NCBI GenBank assembly: GCA_025362325.1
Contig: JANYGO010000158.1
Coordinates: 1-64,000, forward strand
From: Cyanobacteriota bacterium
GTDB lineage: Bacteria; Cyanobacteriota; Cyanobacteriia; Cyanobacteriales; Microcoleaceae
Length of the DNA: 64,000 nt
Direction: 5' to 3'
Shown: positions 27,513-37,061 of the stretch, one piece after another
Numbering within the stretch: position 1 is the stretch's first letter
How the letters are laid out: each line of letters starts with the position of its first letter
The notes under the pieces: model-generated
What the model was told of the DNA's origin: nothing
Databases searched by the model: none
The model's input: only the letters and a program-made list of their open reading frames with translations
Program-made: the position numbers and the translations under genes

Positions 27513-29834
27513 ATGACTTACGATACCGATAGAAACCCTATTTTACCTACCAATTTCTTAGAAAATAATGGAGAAGTCCTGACACCTTTGATAGCTTTTG
27601 CTCAGGAAGTTTTATTCCATGAAAATAATGCTTTTTCTGGAGAAGTTTCTATAAATGCAGTGCCGTGTTCGCGCGACGAAATAAATAATTTCTGTGTTGA
27701 AAATCTGGTAGCAAAAGTAGCTCGCTGCTGTCGAGAAAGCAAGATGGGTAAAAAATTACCAACGGCTTTCTACATTCACGTTTTGGCCTTGTCAGCACTC
27801 AACCCTGTACTTAGAATTTACGAAAATTGCGCCAGACGCCATCTCGAAAATATTGATGAAGCAACTTTAGTTAAATTTTCACTCCAGCAACCTAAAATAT
27901 CTTATCTTTTTTACCCGGATTTTGATACAGATGCTCACCCTGCTTTGCAAGCCAGCACCCAAATTAATCTGGAAACAGGGGAAGTTAAATATTTCGATTA
28001 CAGCAACAGCGAAAATCCGCCGGTTTTGCACCGTAAGGAAACTTTTGTAACTGCGGATTATCCCAATTACGAAAAATTTGCTCGACTGACTCGCAGCGAG
28101 GAAAAGTGGGGACTTTTGGACAATACTAGCGTGATCGGCACTCGCGATGGTTGGCTCAAATATTTGGGATATTGCGGTGTAGAAATTCAAGATCATGCTG
28201 TTGTCGAATGTTTGAAACAGGAAAATAGCGAGTTATCAAATCCTAAGATTGAGCGGCACAAAGCTGCGATGGTTCGCAACTCTATTTCTAAACCTGTGCG
28301 CCTGGTTTTGGAATCTGATTTGTTTTTTGATGGGATGACTTTCTTTGATTACGGTTGCGGCTATGGCGGCGATGTTAAATGTATTGCCGAAGAGGGTTAT
28401 GCTGCTGCGGGTTGGGACCCATATTATCAGCCGGATACTCCGCGAATTTCTGCGGATATTGTGAATGTTGGTTATGTAATTAATGTGATTGAATCCTTGG
28501 CGGAACGCCGAGAAGCTTTGCTGAATGCTTGGGAATTAACTAAGAATTTATTGGTGGTGGCGGCTCAGGTTTTGATTGATGATGGCGATCGCGGTCAAAT
28601 TGCTTATGGGGATGGGGTGATTACTTCTCGCAATACTTTTCAGAAGTATTACGAACAGCAAGAGTTGAAGGTTTATATTGACCAAGTTTTGAATGTTGAT
28701 GCGATTCCTGTGGCTTTGGGGATTTATTTTGTGTTTCGGGATGCGACGGCGGGTGAGGGTTTTCGGGCTTCTCGGTTTCGATCGCGCTTATCGACTCCCA
28801 GAGTGCGATCGCAAGTCAAGCGATTTGAGGATTATGCGGAAATACTGGCTCCTTTGATGGCTTTTGTGAGCGATCGGGGGCGTCTTCCGGTGAAAGGCGA
28901 ATTAGCGGAAGAATCGCCAATCAAGCAGGAATTCCACAGTTTTAACCGCGCTTGGAGGGTGATTTTGCAAGCTACCGACGCGGATGATTGGGAGAAAATC
29001 GCCGACAAGCGCCGCCAGGATTTGCTAGTATATCTCGCTCTCAACCGTTTGGGCGATTCCCTACAGGATGGCGACGCGGTGCGTCCTTCGATGCGCCGGC
29101 TTCCGGCTCAAATCCGCAATGACATTAAGGGTTTGTTTGACAGTTATCAAAAAGCTTGCACTTTGGCCGATTTAATGCTATACAGTTTGGGCAAAGCTGA
29201 TATTGTGGCGGATTGTTGCGAGGATAGCGCGATCGGCTACAAACAACCCGGTTCCCTTTCAGTTCACGTCTCATGTTTAGAAGAACTAGACCCTTTGCTG
29301 CGACTCTACGAAGGCTGCGCCAACCGCACAATTGGCAGGCTTGACGGTGCTACAATCATCAAATTTCACACTCGAAAACCGCAGATATCCTATTTATTTT
29401 ATCTCGATTTTGACACTAACCCGCATCCAGCCCTCCACAGGTCTATGCACATACATTTGCGCGACCTTTCTGTCAGCTACGAAGACTATTCAGATGCGTA
29501 CAATCCGCCAATTTTAGTTAAAAAAGAAGCTTTTGTCAATCCGAATTATCCGCATTACGAAAAGTTCGCGAAACTCACCCGCCAAGAGGCAAAGTTAGGG
29601 ATTTTGGATGGTTCCGTCGTTAAGAAATATCGGGAATGGGTGAAGTGTTTGGAGGACAATTGCGTGAGAATTAAGGGGCATAAGTTGTTTTGGCGATCGG
29701 ATGCTGACCCGGAAAAATTGAAAATACTGCAAACAAATGCGTCGGAACGCCAGCAGAAAAAAATTGAGGTTAATGCGGGTAAGAGTGAAGGAACCGCAGA
29801 GGGCACAGAGGGCACAGAGGATGGGAAAGAATAG
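27513..29834 (+). CDS. Putative SAM-dependent methyltransferase resembling DNA phosphorothioation-associated methyltransferases, with duplicated flanking domain
   Basis: IERHKAAMVRNSISKPVRLVLESDLFFDGMTFFDYGCGYGGDVKCIAEEGYAAAGWDPYYQP...ADIVNVGYVINVIES; internal homology between ~27700-28190 and ~29160-29690. Confidence 0.75.
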   Translation: MTYDTDRNPILPTNFLENNGEVLTPLIAFAQEVLFHENNAFSGEVSINAVPCSRDEINNFCVENLVAKVARCCRESKMGKKLPTAFYIHVLALSALNPVLRIYENCARRHLENIDEATLVKFSLQQPKISYLFYPDFDTDAHPALQASTQINLETGEVKYFDYSNSENPPVLHRKETFVTADYPNYEKFARLTRSEEKWGLLDNTSVIGTRDGWLKYLGYCGVEIQDHAVVECLKQENSELSNPKIERHKAAMVRNSISKPVRLVLESDLFFDGMTFFDYGCGYGGDVKCIAEEGYAAAGWDPYYQPDTPRISADIVNVGYVINVIESLAERREALLNAWELTKNLLVVAAQVLIDDGDRGQIAYGDGVITSRNTFQKYYEQQELKVYIDQVLNVDAIPVALGIYFVFRDATAGEGFRASRFRSRLSTPRVRSQVKRFEDYAEILAPLMAFVSDRGRLPVKGELAEESPIKQEFHSFNRAWRVILQATDADDWEKIADKRRQDLLVYLALNRLGDSLQDGDAVRPSMRRLPAQIRNDIKGLFDSYQKACTLADLMLYSLGKADIVADCCEDSAIGYKQPGSLSVHVSCLEELDPLLRLYEGCANRTIGRLDGATIIKFHTRKPQISYLFYLDFDTNPHPALHRSMHIHLRDLSVSYEDYSDAYNPPILVKKEAFVNPNYPHYEKFAKLTRQEAKLGILDGSVVKKYREWVKCLEDNCVRIKGHKLFWRSDADPEKLKILQTNASERQQKKIEVNAGKSEGTAEGTEGTEDGKE

Positions 29835-29967
29835 GGAGGGGAATAGTCATGGAACCAGAGTATGATTTTAGTTAGGGTAAGCGAGGGCGATCGCATTTTA
29901 ATTTTGCTAGGTGGTCAAATATTGGTACTTTTGTTCTAAACTTGGCTCATGTGCTAGATTTAAGTTC

Positions 29968-30255
29968 ATGAAGTTTGAGTGGGACGATCGTAAAAACCAA
30001 AGCAACCTTGCAAAGCATGGGTTTGACTTCGCTGATGCTTTTCGTATCTTCAACCTACCGATGGTTGTCGAATTAGATGAGCGAGAGGATTATGGTGAAG
30101 ATCGATGTATCGGTATTGGTTTACTTGATGGACGAGTTGTAGTTGTTGTCTACACGGAGCCCGATCGGGAAACAGTTCGCATTATCTCATTACCAAAGTC
30201 ACTGTCTTATGAACGCAGACGCTATGAACAATACCTCAAAAACCGACTGGGCTAG
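29968..30255 (+). CDS. brnT: BrnT-family toxin
   Basis: MKFEWDDRKNQSNLAKHGFDFADAFRIFNLPMVVELDEREDYGEDRCIGIGLLDGRVVVVVYTEPDRETVRIISLPKSLSYERRRYEQYL; start taken at internal ATG 29968. Confidence 0.9.
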   Translation: MKFEWDDRKNQSNLAKHGFDFADAFRIFNLPMVVELDEREDYGEDRCIGIGLLDGRVVVVVYTEPDRETVRIISLPKSLSYERRRYEQYLKNRLG

Positions 30256-30502
30256 AATCGACGCAATGAGCGATGAAGATATCGATACTTCCGATAGTCC
30301 ACCACTATCGGAGGAGTTCTTTACTAGAGCGCAATTACGAATGCCTCAGTCGGCTATTACTATGCCAGTTCAAGTCGATCCTGAAACATTTGCTTGGTTT
30401 CAGGCACAAGGAGAAACTGCACAACAGCAAATGTCTGTAGCACTTAGGATTTATGCAGATGCACACAAAACCTATCCTGCATTCGTAGCAAAGCCAGCAT
30501 AA
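30209..30502 (+). CDS. brnA: BrnA-family antitoxin
   Basis: Overlaps 3' end of brnT; SEEFFTRAQLRMPQSAITMPVQVDPETFAWFQAQGETAQQQMSVALRIYADAHK. Start at 30209 or 30224. Confidence 0.82.
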   Translation: MNADAMNNTSKTDWARIDAMSDEDIDTSDSPPLSEEFFTRAQLRMPQSAITMPVQVDPETFAWFQAQGETAQQQMSVALRIYADAHKTYPAFVAKPA

Positions 30503-30646
30503 CGCTCGGCAGTACGATGAGGAAAGTTATGGAAACAGAGTATGATTTTAGTCAGGATAAGCGAGGGGCGATCGATCCAACATTACCTGGGAAAACTTTG
30601 TTGATAAGCGTTTACAATTCAGACTGTAGAATTCCTAGCGGTTGAT

Positions 30647-31246
30647 ATGGAAGAATACTTGAAAGTGAGTGAAGTTATTGATTGGCAGCATCCCGAAATT
30701 AGGGAATGTGCTAAACAAATCGCATCGGGACATGAGACACCAAGGGCGATCGCCAAAGCGTGTTTTGAGTGGGTTAGAGATGAAATTCGTCACAGTTATG
30801 ACTATCAAATGAGTCCTGTTACCTGTCGAGCTTCAGATGTTCTTCAGCACAAAACAGGTTATTGCTATGCGAAAAGTCACTTGTTAGCAGCGTTACTAAG
30901 AGCAAATGATATTCCAGCAGGTCTTTGTTACCAGCGGTTGAGTATTGATGATAAAGGTGCGCCTTACTCATTGCACGGTTTCAATGCCATTCATTTACCT
31001 GAAGTTGGTTGGTATCGGGTTGATGCCAGAGGTAACAAAGAAGGAGTCAACGCTCAATTCACTCCACCTCAAGAACAATTAGCTTTTAAGATTCAGTTTC
31101 CTGAAGAGGCATATTTTCCAGCCATATTCTCAGAGCCGCTTCCAGTCGTTATAGAAGCATTGCAAGCACAGAAGACATGGGATGATATGCTTCGCAATCT
31201 CCCAGACATTTCGTTGGAGTCCGCCAATAGTTATGGTCTGCTATGA
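30647..31246 (+). CDS. Transglutaminase-like domain protein
   Basis: AIAKACFEWVRDEIRHSYDYQ...ASDVLQHKTGYCYAKSHLLAALLRANDIPAGLCYQRL...HGFNAIHLPEVGWYRVDARGNKEG (Cys-His-Asp arrangement). Confidence 0.9.
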   Translation: MEEYLKVSEVIDWQHPEIRECAKQIASGHETPRAIAKACFEWVRDEIRHSYDYQMSPVTCRASDVLQHKTGYCYAKSHLLAALLRANDIPAGLCYQRLSIDDKGAPYSLHGFNAIHLPEVGWYRVDARGNKEGVNAQFTPPQEQLAFKIQFPEEAYFPAIFSEPLPVVIEALQAQKTWDDMLRNLPDISLESANSYGLL

Positions 31247-31304
31247 TACACATCGAATCCTGCTTTGGGCAGGCGCAGCGTTTTGAATTGTTCACGGGGT
31301 AAAA

Positions 31305-31367
31305 GAGCCGCAACTTATTTCAGGACGTAAAGCAACTCGTCAGGAGAGGGCAGAGTATGAAAGTTGA
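31305..31367 (+). pseudogene. BrnT toxin C-terminal remnant
   Basis: Frame reads EPQLISGRKATRQERAEYES*, matching the BrnT C-terminal signature; in-frame TGA at 31284-31286 just upstream, no N-terminal domain found. Confidence 0.65.
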
Positions 31368-31650
31368 AGCATTAAAGCAGCGATTAAACCGCAACCGTCC
31401 AATGACTAGCGTGACTATCCGTATGCCCGAAGATGTTGTGGAAGATTTAAAAAAAGTTGCACCATTGTTGGGTTTTTCGGGTTATCAGCCATTAATTCGT
31501 GCTTATATCGGTCAAGGTTTGCGCGTTGATTTAGAACGATTTGAGAGCGAGACAGTCACAGCCTTAGTAGCAAGTTTGAAGCGTCGAGGTGTCAGCGATG
31601 CAGTGATTGATGAGGCATTAAAGGAAGTCGTTCATGCTAAATCATGTTAA
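31357..31650 (+). CDS. Ribbon-helix-helix/BrnA-like antitoxin (orphan)
   Basis: MTSVTIRMPEDVVEDLKKVAPLLGFSGYQPLIRAYIGQGLRVDLER; ATG overlaps the stop of the BrnT remnant. Confidence 0.75.
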   Translation: MKVEALKQRLNRNRPMTSVTIRMPEDVVEDLKKVAPLLGFSGYQPLIRAYIGQGLRVDLERFESETVTALVASLKRRGVSDAVIDEALKEVVHAKSC

Positions 31651-31804
31651 TTGTATCTAGTAACGGAGGACACGGCAATGCCGTTTCCCTACATCAAAAT
31701 AATCGCAGCACGGGCAAAAACTCCCAGCCACAATAATCGCGAGAGATGTAACTACCGCCGATTAATTGTAGGGACACGGCAATGCCGTGTCCTTACCCGT
31801 AGCA

Positions 31805-32977
31805 TCAAGCAAACTTAATCTTCAAATAATCATCCTCCATCTTCGCCCCCGAAGGTTGCAGCGCCGCTAGAGCTTGTGGCAACACCATATTGCGGCGGTG
31901 ATTGCCAATCCGAACATTCAACTCATCTCCCGTTTTGGTCAACTGAATCTGATCCTTAGCAATTCCCGGCAAATACAGTTCTAGAACATATTGATTATTG
32001 TCCTGCACAATTCTAATCGTATTTTCTGTGTAATAAACCTTGCTTGGGTCTTCATCTGCATAAAGCGTTTCTTTCAAGCGTTCCAAAGCCGGCAAACCGC
32101 ACATTTCCTCGGAATAAAGCGGCACTTCTTTTACAGGTAGCGGCCGAAAATTTTCGTGAATTTCCTGCTTGTACTGCTGCTGGTTCTCTTTCCAACGCTT
32201 GAAAAATGGATCGGTTACTTCTTCAGGAATAATCCGGTTGGCGACAATTAAATCTGTGGCAACATTGTACAAACTCAAATAGGCATGAGCGCGCAAAGAT
32301 TCTTTAATTACCATTTTTTCAGGATTCGTAACTAACCTTACTGAAGTCACAGTATTGTCAGTTAAAATCTTTTCCAAAGCTTCAATTTGTTCGTAAAATT
32401 CGTAAGGTGCATCCATCACCTCTTTGTTCGGTAAAGAAAAACCGGCAATTGGTCGAAAAATCGGTTCAACTAAAGGTCTGAGGGCGGCTGATATGCCTTG
32501 CAATGGTTTGTAAAATTTTCTCATGTACCAGCCGCCAACTTCCGGCAAACTTAGCAATCGCAATGCTGTACCTGTGGGTGCGGAATCGATAATTAAAACA
32601 TCATAAATTCCCTCGTCGTAATGCCGTTTCATCCGCACCAAACCAAAGATTTCGTCCATTCCCGGCAAAATGGCTAATTCTTCAGCTTGCACGCCATCAA
32701 GTCCCTGCGCTCTCAAAACGTCACTAATGTAGCGTTTGACTGCTCCCCAATTGCCTTCTAATTCCCTGAGAGCGTCCAATTCTGCTCCCCACAAATTGGG
32801 TTTTACCAGTCGAGCATCGTGTCCGAGTTCCATGTCGAAGCTGTCGGCTAGGGAGTGGGCGGGATCTGTGCTCAGCACTAGGGTTTTGTATCCCAATTCG
32901 GCGCATCGCAGCCCCGTAGCAGCGGCTACGGAGGTTTTGCCAACGCCGCCTTTTCCGGTCATTAATATTAAGCGCAT
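31805..32977 (-). CDS. ArsA/GET3-family ATPase with C-terminal Hsp20-like domain
   Basis: [67 protein letters not shown]-terminal [38 protein letters not shown]. Confidence 0.93.
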   Translation of the reverse strand: MRLILMTGKGGVGKTSVAAATGLRCAELGYKTLVLSTDPAHSLADSFDMELGHDARLVKPNLWGAELDALRELEGNWGAVKRYISDVLRAQGLDGVQAEELAILPGMDEIFGLVRMKRHYDEGIYDVLIIDSAPTGTALRLLSLPEVGGWYMRKFYKPLQGISAALRPLVEPIFRPIAGFSLPNKEVMDAPYEFYEQIEALEKILTDNTVTSVRLVTNPEKMVIKESLRAHAYLSLYNVATDLIVANRIIPEEVTDPFFKRWKENQQQYKQEIHENFRPLPVKEVPLYSEEMCGLPALERLKETLYADEDPSKVYYTENTIRIVQDNNQYVLELYLPGIAKDQIQLTKTGDELNVRIGNHRRNMVLPQALAALQPSGAKMEDDYLKIKFA

Positions 32978-33282
32978 TTATTGTTTAGCTCGTCTGAAAG
33001 TTCTTTCCTTCTATATTGTAACGGAATGTAACAGAGATTAATTTAGTGGTGGAATTAATTTGGGCGATCGCCCGTCGGGTGACACAGCACATTTCCGGTG
33101 ATTCACGAAATTGGTGCGATGTCAATATCAAGAAGTCCGGTCAGCAGTTAGGTTAAGTTGGGGGTTGAGTGCATAAAAAGGGCGATTCACGAAGAGGGAT
33201 AGCTGCGCCGCGCGTACTTAACATGATATAATATCAATTATCCCGTGAATTTCCACCAACTTTAAAATAGGATTATTCACCC

Positions 33283-33636
33283 ATGCAGCTCGAAGAATAT
33301 TTTGACTTTCAGCGGCCCGATGATATTCGAGTAAAAGGGACGCGAATCGGCATTGAAACTATCTTATATAATTTCATTCATCGCGCTCGCACTCCTGAAC
33401 AAATTGCTCAAACCTATCCATCTCTTAACTTAGAACAAGTCTATGCTACTATCCTTTACTATCTGCATAATAAAGATGCCGTTAGTAACTACATTGCTGA
33501 TTGGTTGGAGTGGAGCCACCAGCAACTTAAAGCACAACAACTTAATCCTCCACCTGGTATTGCTAGACTGCAAAAATTGAGAGCGGAACAAAAAGCTAAA
33601 CAAATCAAAAATGAGTCTGAATTATCTGTTGGATGA
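33283..33636 (+). CDS. DUF433 domain protein (VapB45-like antitoxin)
   Basis: DIRVKGTRIGIETILYNFIHRARTPEQIAQTYPSLNLEQVYATILYYLHNKDAV. Confidence 0.8.
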   Translation: MQLEEYFDFQRPDDIRVKGTRIGIETILYNFIHRARTPEQIAQTYPSLNLEQVYATILYYLHNKDAVSNYIADWLEWSHQQLKAQQLNPPPGIARLQKLRAEQKAKQIKNESELSVG

Positions 33637-33971
33637 AAATATCGATCGTAGCTATAAAGCTGAAATCCTGACACGCAATCCCGATTTGATAATTTGGTGG
33701 GTGAACCCGAAGCTCCCAGTCGGGGCACTTTAGATCCAGAAATTCTTAAATGGTGCGAGGAATATAACTTTATATTGGTGACGAACAATCGTAAATCGAT
33801 GCCCGTGCATTTGACAGATCATTAGCTGAGGGTCGTCATATTCCGGGGATTTTTATCCTCACTGCCAAATTAAGTATTGGACAAAACATTCGGCAATTAA
33901 TTTTTATTGCTGAGGCATCTTTTAATGATGAATATCAGGATCAAATAGTTCATTTGCGAGAGATTGTTTGA
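33611..33971 (+). pseudogene. DUF5615/PIN-like toxin, frameshifted
   Basis: Three frames together read MSLNYLLDENIDRSYKAEILTRNPDLIIW / VGEPEAPSRGTLDPEILKWCEEYNFILVTNNRKSMP / RAFDRSLAEGRHIPGIFILTAKLSIGQNIRQLIFIAEASFNDEYQDQIVHLREIV*. Confidence 0.8.
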
Positions 33972-34116
33972 ATAAATTTGTCAAGGGCGATTCCCTACGG
34001 GATAGTTGCGCCGCGCGTAATTCGCCTGAGAAAGCAGGTTTCTGTCAATATCTGATTTTAGCTAAACGTCTCTAACCAGAAACTGGGTTATGAAGGTCGT
34101 GCGTAAGTTCTAGATA

Positions 34117-34503
34117 TTAGTTGCGATCGGGAAATACCACTTGTTTGAGCACGTCCAACCGCGAACAGTTCCAGTAATCAATATGGGAAACGATTAAACC
34201 CTCGCTGTTAACCTTCAGTTCGCTCCTCCCGGCGATCGCCATTTTCGGTTTCCAAGGTAGCGGTGCAATCCAACTCAGAGTCCAGCGAGTTTGTATAGTA
34301 TCTCCGGACTGAGAAATCTCGTGCAAGTCAAGTTTAATCTGTTGAAACAAAGTCCCCATAAACCCGATCATTTTTCGGTAGCGATCGACTCCTGTAAATC
34401 GATTCACTGGGTCTTCAAAATAAACATCTTTGGCATAAATGTTGTAAGTCTGATTTTCGGGGAATCTTTGATAATCGTCTTTGAGAATTTCAATAATATC
34501 CAT
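34117..34503 (-). CDS. DUF2358-like (SnoaL/NTF2-like) protein
   Basis: MDIIEILKDDYQRFPENQTYNIYAKDVYFEDPVNRFTGVDRYRKMIGFMGTLF. Confidence 0.75.
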   Translation of the reverse strand: MDIIEILKDDYQRFPENQTYNIYAKDVYFEDPVNRFTGVDRYRKMIGFMGTLFQQIKLDLHEISQSGDTIQTRWTLSWIAPLPWKPKMAIAGRSELKVNSEGLIVSHIDYWNCSRLDVLKQVVFPDRN

Positions 34504-34572
34504 TATGATTAGCTATTTGCCTTAAATTATTATAATATAGCTTATACCTGCTTGAGAAAAGGCGGACAACTT

Positions 34573-35187
34573 ATGATCGACCTCTACACTTTTACCACAC
34601 CGAACGGCCGCAAAGTCTCGATCATGCTCGAAGAGATAGGTTTACCCTACAACGTGCACGTCATAGACATCAGCAAAAACGACCAATTTAGCCCAGAATT
34701 CATCGCCATCAACCCCAACAGTAAAATTCCGGCGATAGTCGATCGCGATAACGGCATCACAGTCTTCGAGTCCGGCGCCATCCTGATCTATCTTGCCGAG
34801 AAAGTAGGTCAATTTCTGCCCACAGACAAAGAAAAATACTTTCAAGTCATGGAGTGGCTGATGTTTCAAATGGCCAGCGTCGGGCCAATGTTCGGTCAAC
34901 TCAACCACTTCAAACGCTATGCACCCGAACAAATTCCCTATGCAATTCAACGCTACGAAAAAGAAACCTTGCGGCTGTACGGAGTATTAGACAATCAACT
35001 AGCAAAACACGAATACATCTGCGGCGAATATTCAATCGCCGACATTGCTACCTATCCCTGGGTGGCTATTTACGAATTTCAAGGATTGACTCTCGACAAC
35101 CATCCCCACCTCAAACGGTGGGTAGAAACCTTGCAGAAGCGTCCCGGCGTTGAGCGCGGCATGGCGGTTCCATCTATACAAAAATAG
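34573..35187 (+). CDS. Glutathione S-transferase family protein
   Basis: MIDLYTFTTPNGRKVSIMLEEIGLPYNVHVIDISKNDQFSPEFIAINPNSKIPAIVD...FESGAILIYLAEKVG...EYSIADIATYPWV. Confidence 0.92.
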   Translation: MIDLYTFTTPNGRKVSIMLEEIGLPYNVHVIDISKNDQFSPEFIAINPNSKIPAIVDRDNGITVFESGAILIYLAEKVGQFLPTDKEKYFQVMEWLMFQMASVGPMFGQLNHFKRYAPEQIPYAIQRYEKETLRLYGVLDNQLAKHEYICGEYSIADIATYPWVAIYEFQGLTLDNHPHLKRWVETLQKRPGVERGMAVPSIQK

Positions 35188-35324
35188 GACTTTTTTGTGG
35201 CGCGCTCGCGTGCCCACCCCACAAGTAATTTTATGCTTTTGGGCGGGCACGCGATCCCACCCAACCATAAAATTCACTCTTTGTGGAACGGGCACGCGAT
35301 CCCGTTCAAAAAAATCACTCAAAC

Positions 35325-36749
35325 TCAATCAGCAAAGTGCTTAATAATCGCCTCAGCAAACTCCGAACACTTGAGTTCCGGCACAGGCGGCTCCATCAAC
35401 CTCGCCAAATCATAGGTAACTTCACCGTTAGAAATTGCGGCTGCCAAACCCTTCTTAATCAAATCTGCGGCTTCCTGCCATCCCATATATTCTAACATCA
35501 TCACTCCCGACAAAATCAGGGAACCGGGATTGACTTTATCTAAACCAGCGTGTTTCGGTGCAGTACCGTGAGTGGCCTCAAAAACAGCACATTCATCACC
35601 AATATTCGCGCCGGGGCCCATGCCCAATCCGCCGACAATGGCGGCGGCCGCATCGGACAAATAATCGCCGTTTAAATTCATCGTCGCCAAAATCGAATAT
35701 TCGCCCGGTCGAGTTTGAATTTGTTGGAAAATACTGTCAGCAATGCGGTCATTGACCATGATTTTTTCCTTCCACTGCCCGCTGCCGTGACTTTCCCAAA
35801 TTGCCGACAGAACATCGGCGACTTCTTTACAGATTACTGCTTGTTTTTCGGGTGTCAAAGCATCGTAGCCCGGGTCTATTTGGCGGGCATTGTCTTCTAA
35901 GCTAATGTCGGGATTGCGTTCTTTGTTGCCGAGAATCCAAGATTCTCTTTCTGTTACGCACTCAGCGCGATATTCGGTGGTTGCTAATTCGTAACCCCAA
36001 TCTCGGAAAGCTCCTTCGGTGTATTTCATGATGTTGCCTTTGTGCACCAATGTTACTTGCTGCTTTTCTTTCGGCAACCGCAAAGCGTGAGTCATTGCCC
36101 GCCTGACTAAACGCTGAGAACCGCTTTTGCTAATTGGTTTAATTCCGATTCCCGAATCGAGGCGAATTTGTTTTTTGCCGTGTTCTGGTGTTGCGGGAAT
36201 TAACTCATTATTGAGATATTCAATTAGTTTGAGGGCGATTTCGCTGCCTTGCTTCCATTCAATTCCCAGGTAAATATCTTCTGTATTTTCCCGGTAAATA
36301 ATTACGTCTAGCAGTTCAGGAGTTTTGTGCAGCGATGGGGTTCCATCGTAATATTTGCAGGGCCGCACGCAGGCGTAAAGGTCAAAGATTTGGCGCAAGG
36401 CTACGTTGAGCGATCGAATTCCGCCACCGATTGGGGTTGTCAGCGGCCCTTTGATGGCTACGCCGTATTCTTTGATGGCGTCTAGGGAATCCTGGGGCAA
36501 ATATTGGTAAGTTCCGTAGACATCGCAGGCTTCATCGCCTACGTAAATCTTGAACCAATTAATTTTCCGCTGGCCGCTGTAAGCCTGTTCTACCGCAGCA
36601 TCCATGACTTTCTGGGATGCTGGCCACAAATCTACGCCCGTACCGTCGCCACGTATGAAGGGGATAATTGGGTCGTTGGGGACGATCGGCAAACCGTCTT
36701 TGAAAGTAATTTTAGAACCAGTGGTCGGGGCTACAATTTTTTCGTACAT
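35325..36749 (-). CDS. icd: Isocitrate dehydrogenase (NADP+)
   Basis: [116 protein letters not shown]. Confidence 0.95.
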   Translation of the reverse strand: MYEKIVAPTTGSKITFKDGLPIVPNDPIIPFIRGDGTGVDLWPASQKVMDAAVEQAYSGQRKINWFKIYVGDEACDVYGTYQYLPQDSLDAIKEYGVAIKGPLTTPIGGGIRSLNVALRQIFDLYACVRPCKYYDGTPSLHKTPELLDVIIYRENTEDIYLGIEWKQGSEIALKLIEYLNNELIPATPEHGKKQIRLDSGIGIKPISKSGSQRLVRRAMTHALRLPKEKQQVTLVHKGNIMKYTEGAFRDWGYELATTEYRAECVTERESWILGNKERNPDISLEDNARQIDPGYDALTPEKQAVICKEVADVLSAIWESHGSGQWKEKIMVNDRIADSIFQQIQTRPGEYSILATMNLNGDYLSDAAAAIVGGLGMGPGANIGDECAVFEATHGTAPKHAGLDKVNPGSLILSGVMMLEYMGWQEAADLIKKGLAAAISNGEVTYDLARLMEPPVPELKCSEFAEAIIKHFAD

Positions 36750-37061
36750 ATCTTAACAGTGCGGATAGCAATGTTCCCTATTTTGCCACGATTTTCTGTC
36801 TAAATCTCAATCAATCTTAAATATTTGTCTAAATTTAAGTTTGATGTTTGGGCGATGGGCTGCCGGTGACTGTGATGATATGACAGTAAATTTAAAATAG
36901 TAGCAAAGATAGCAGAAATTTATCTCAAGTAGGCAAATCTATTTTTCATGGTTACTGTTCGGGACATCGTGGAAGCAAGTCACAATGGTGATTGATTTTT
37001 AACCGCAGATGACAGCAGATGAACACAGATGCAACGCAGATAATTTTGAGGATATCTGCGT

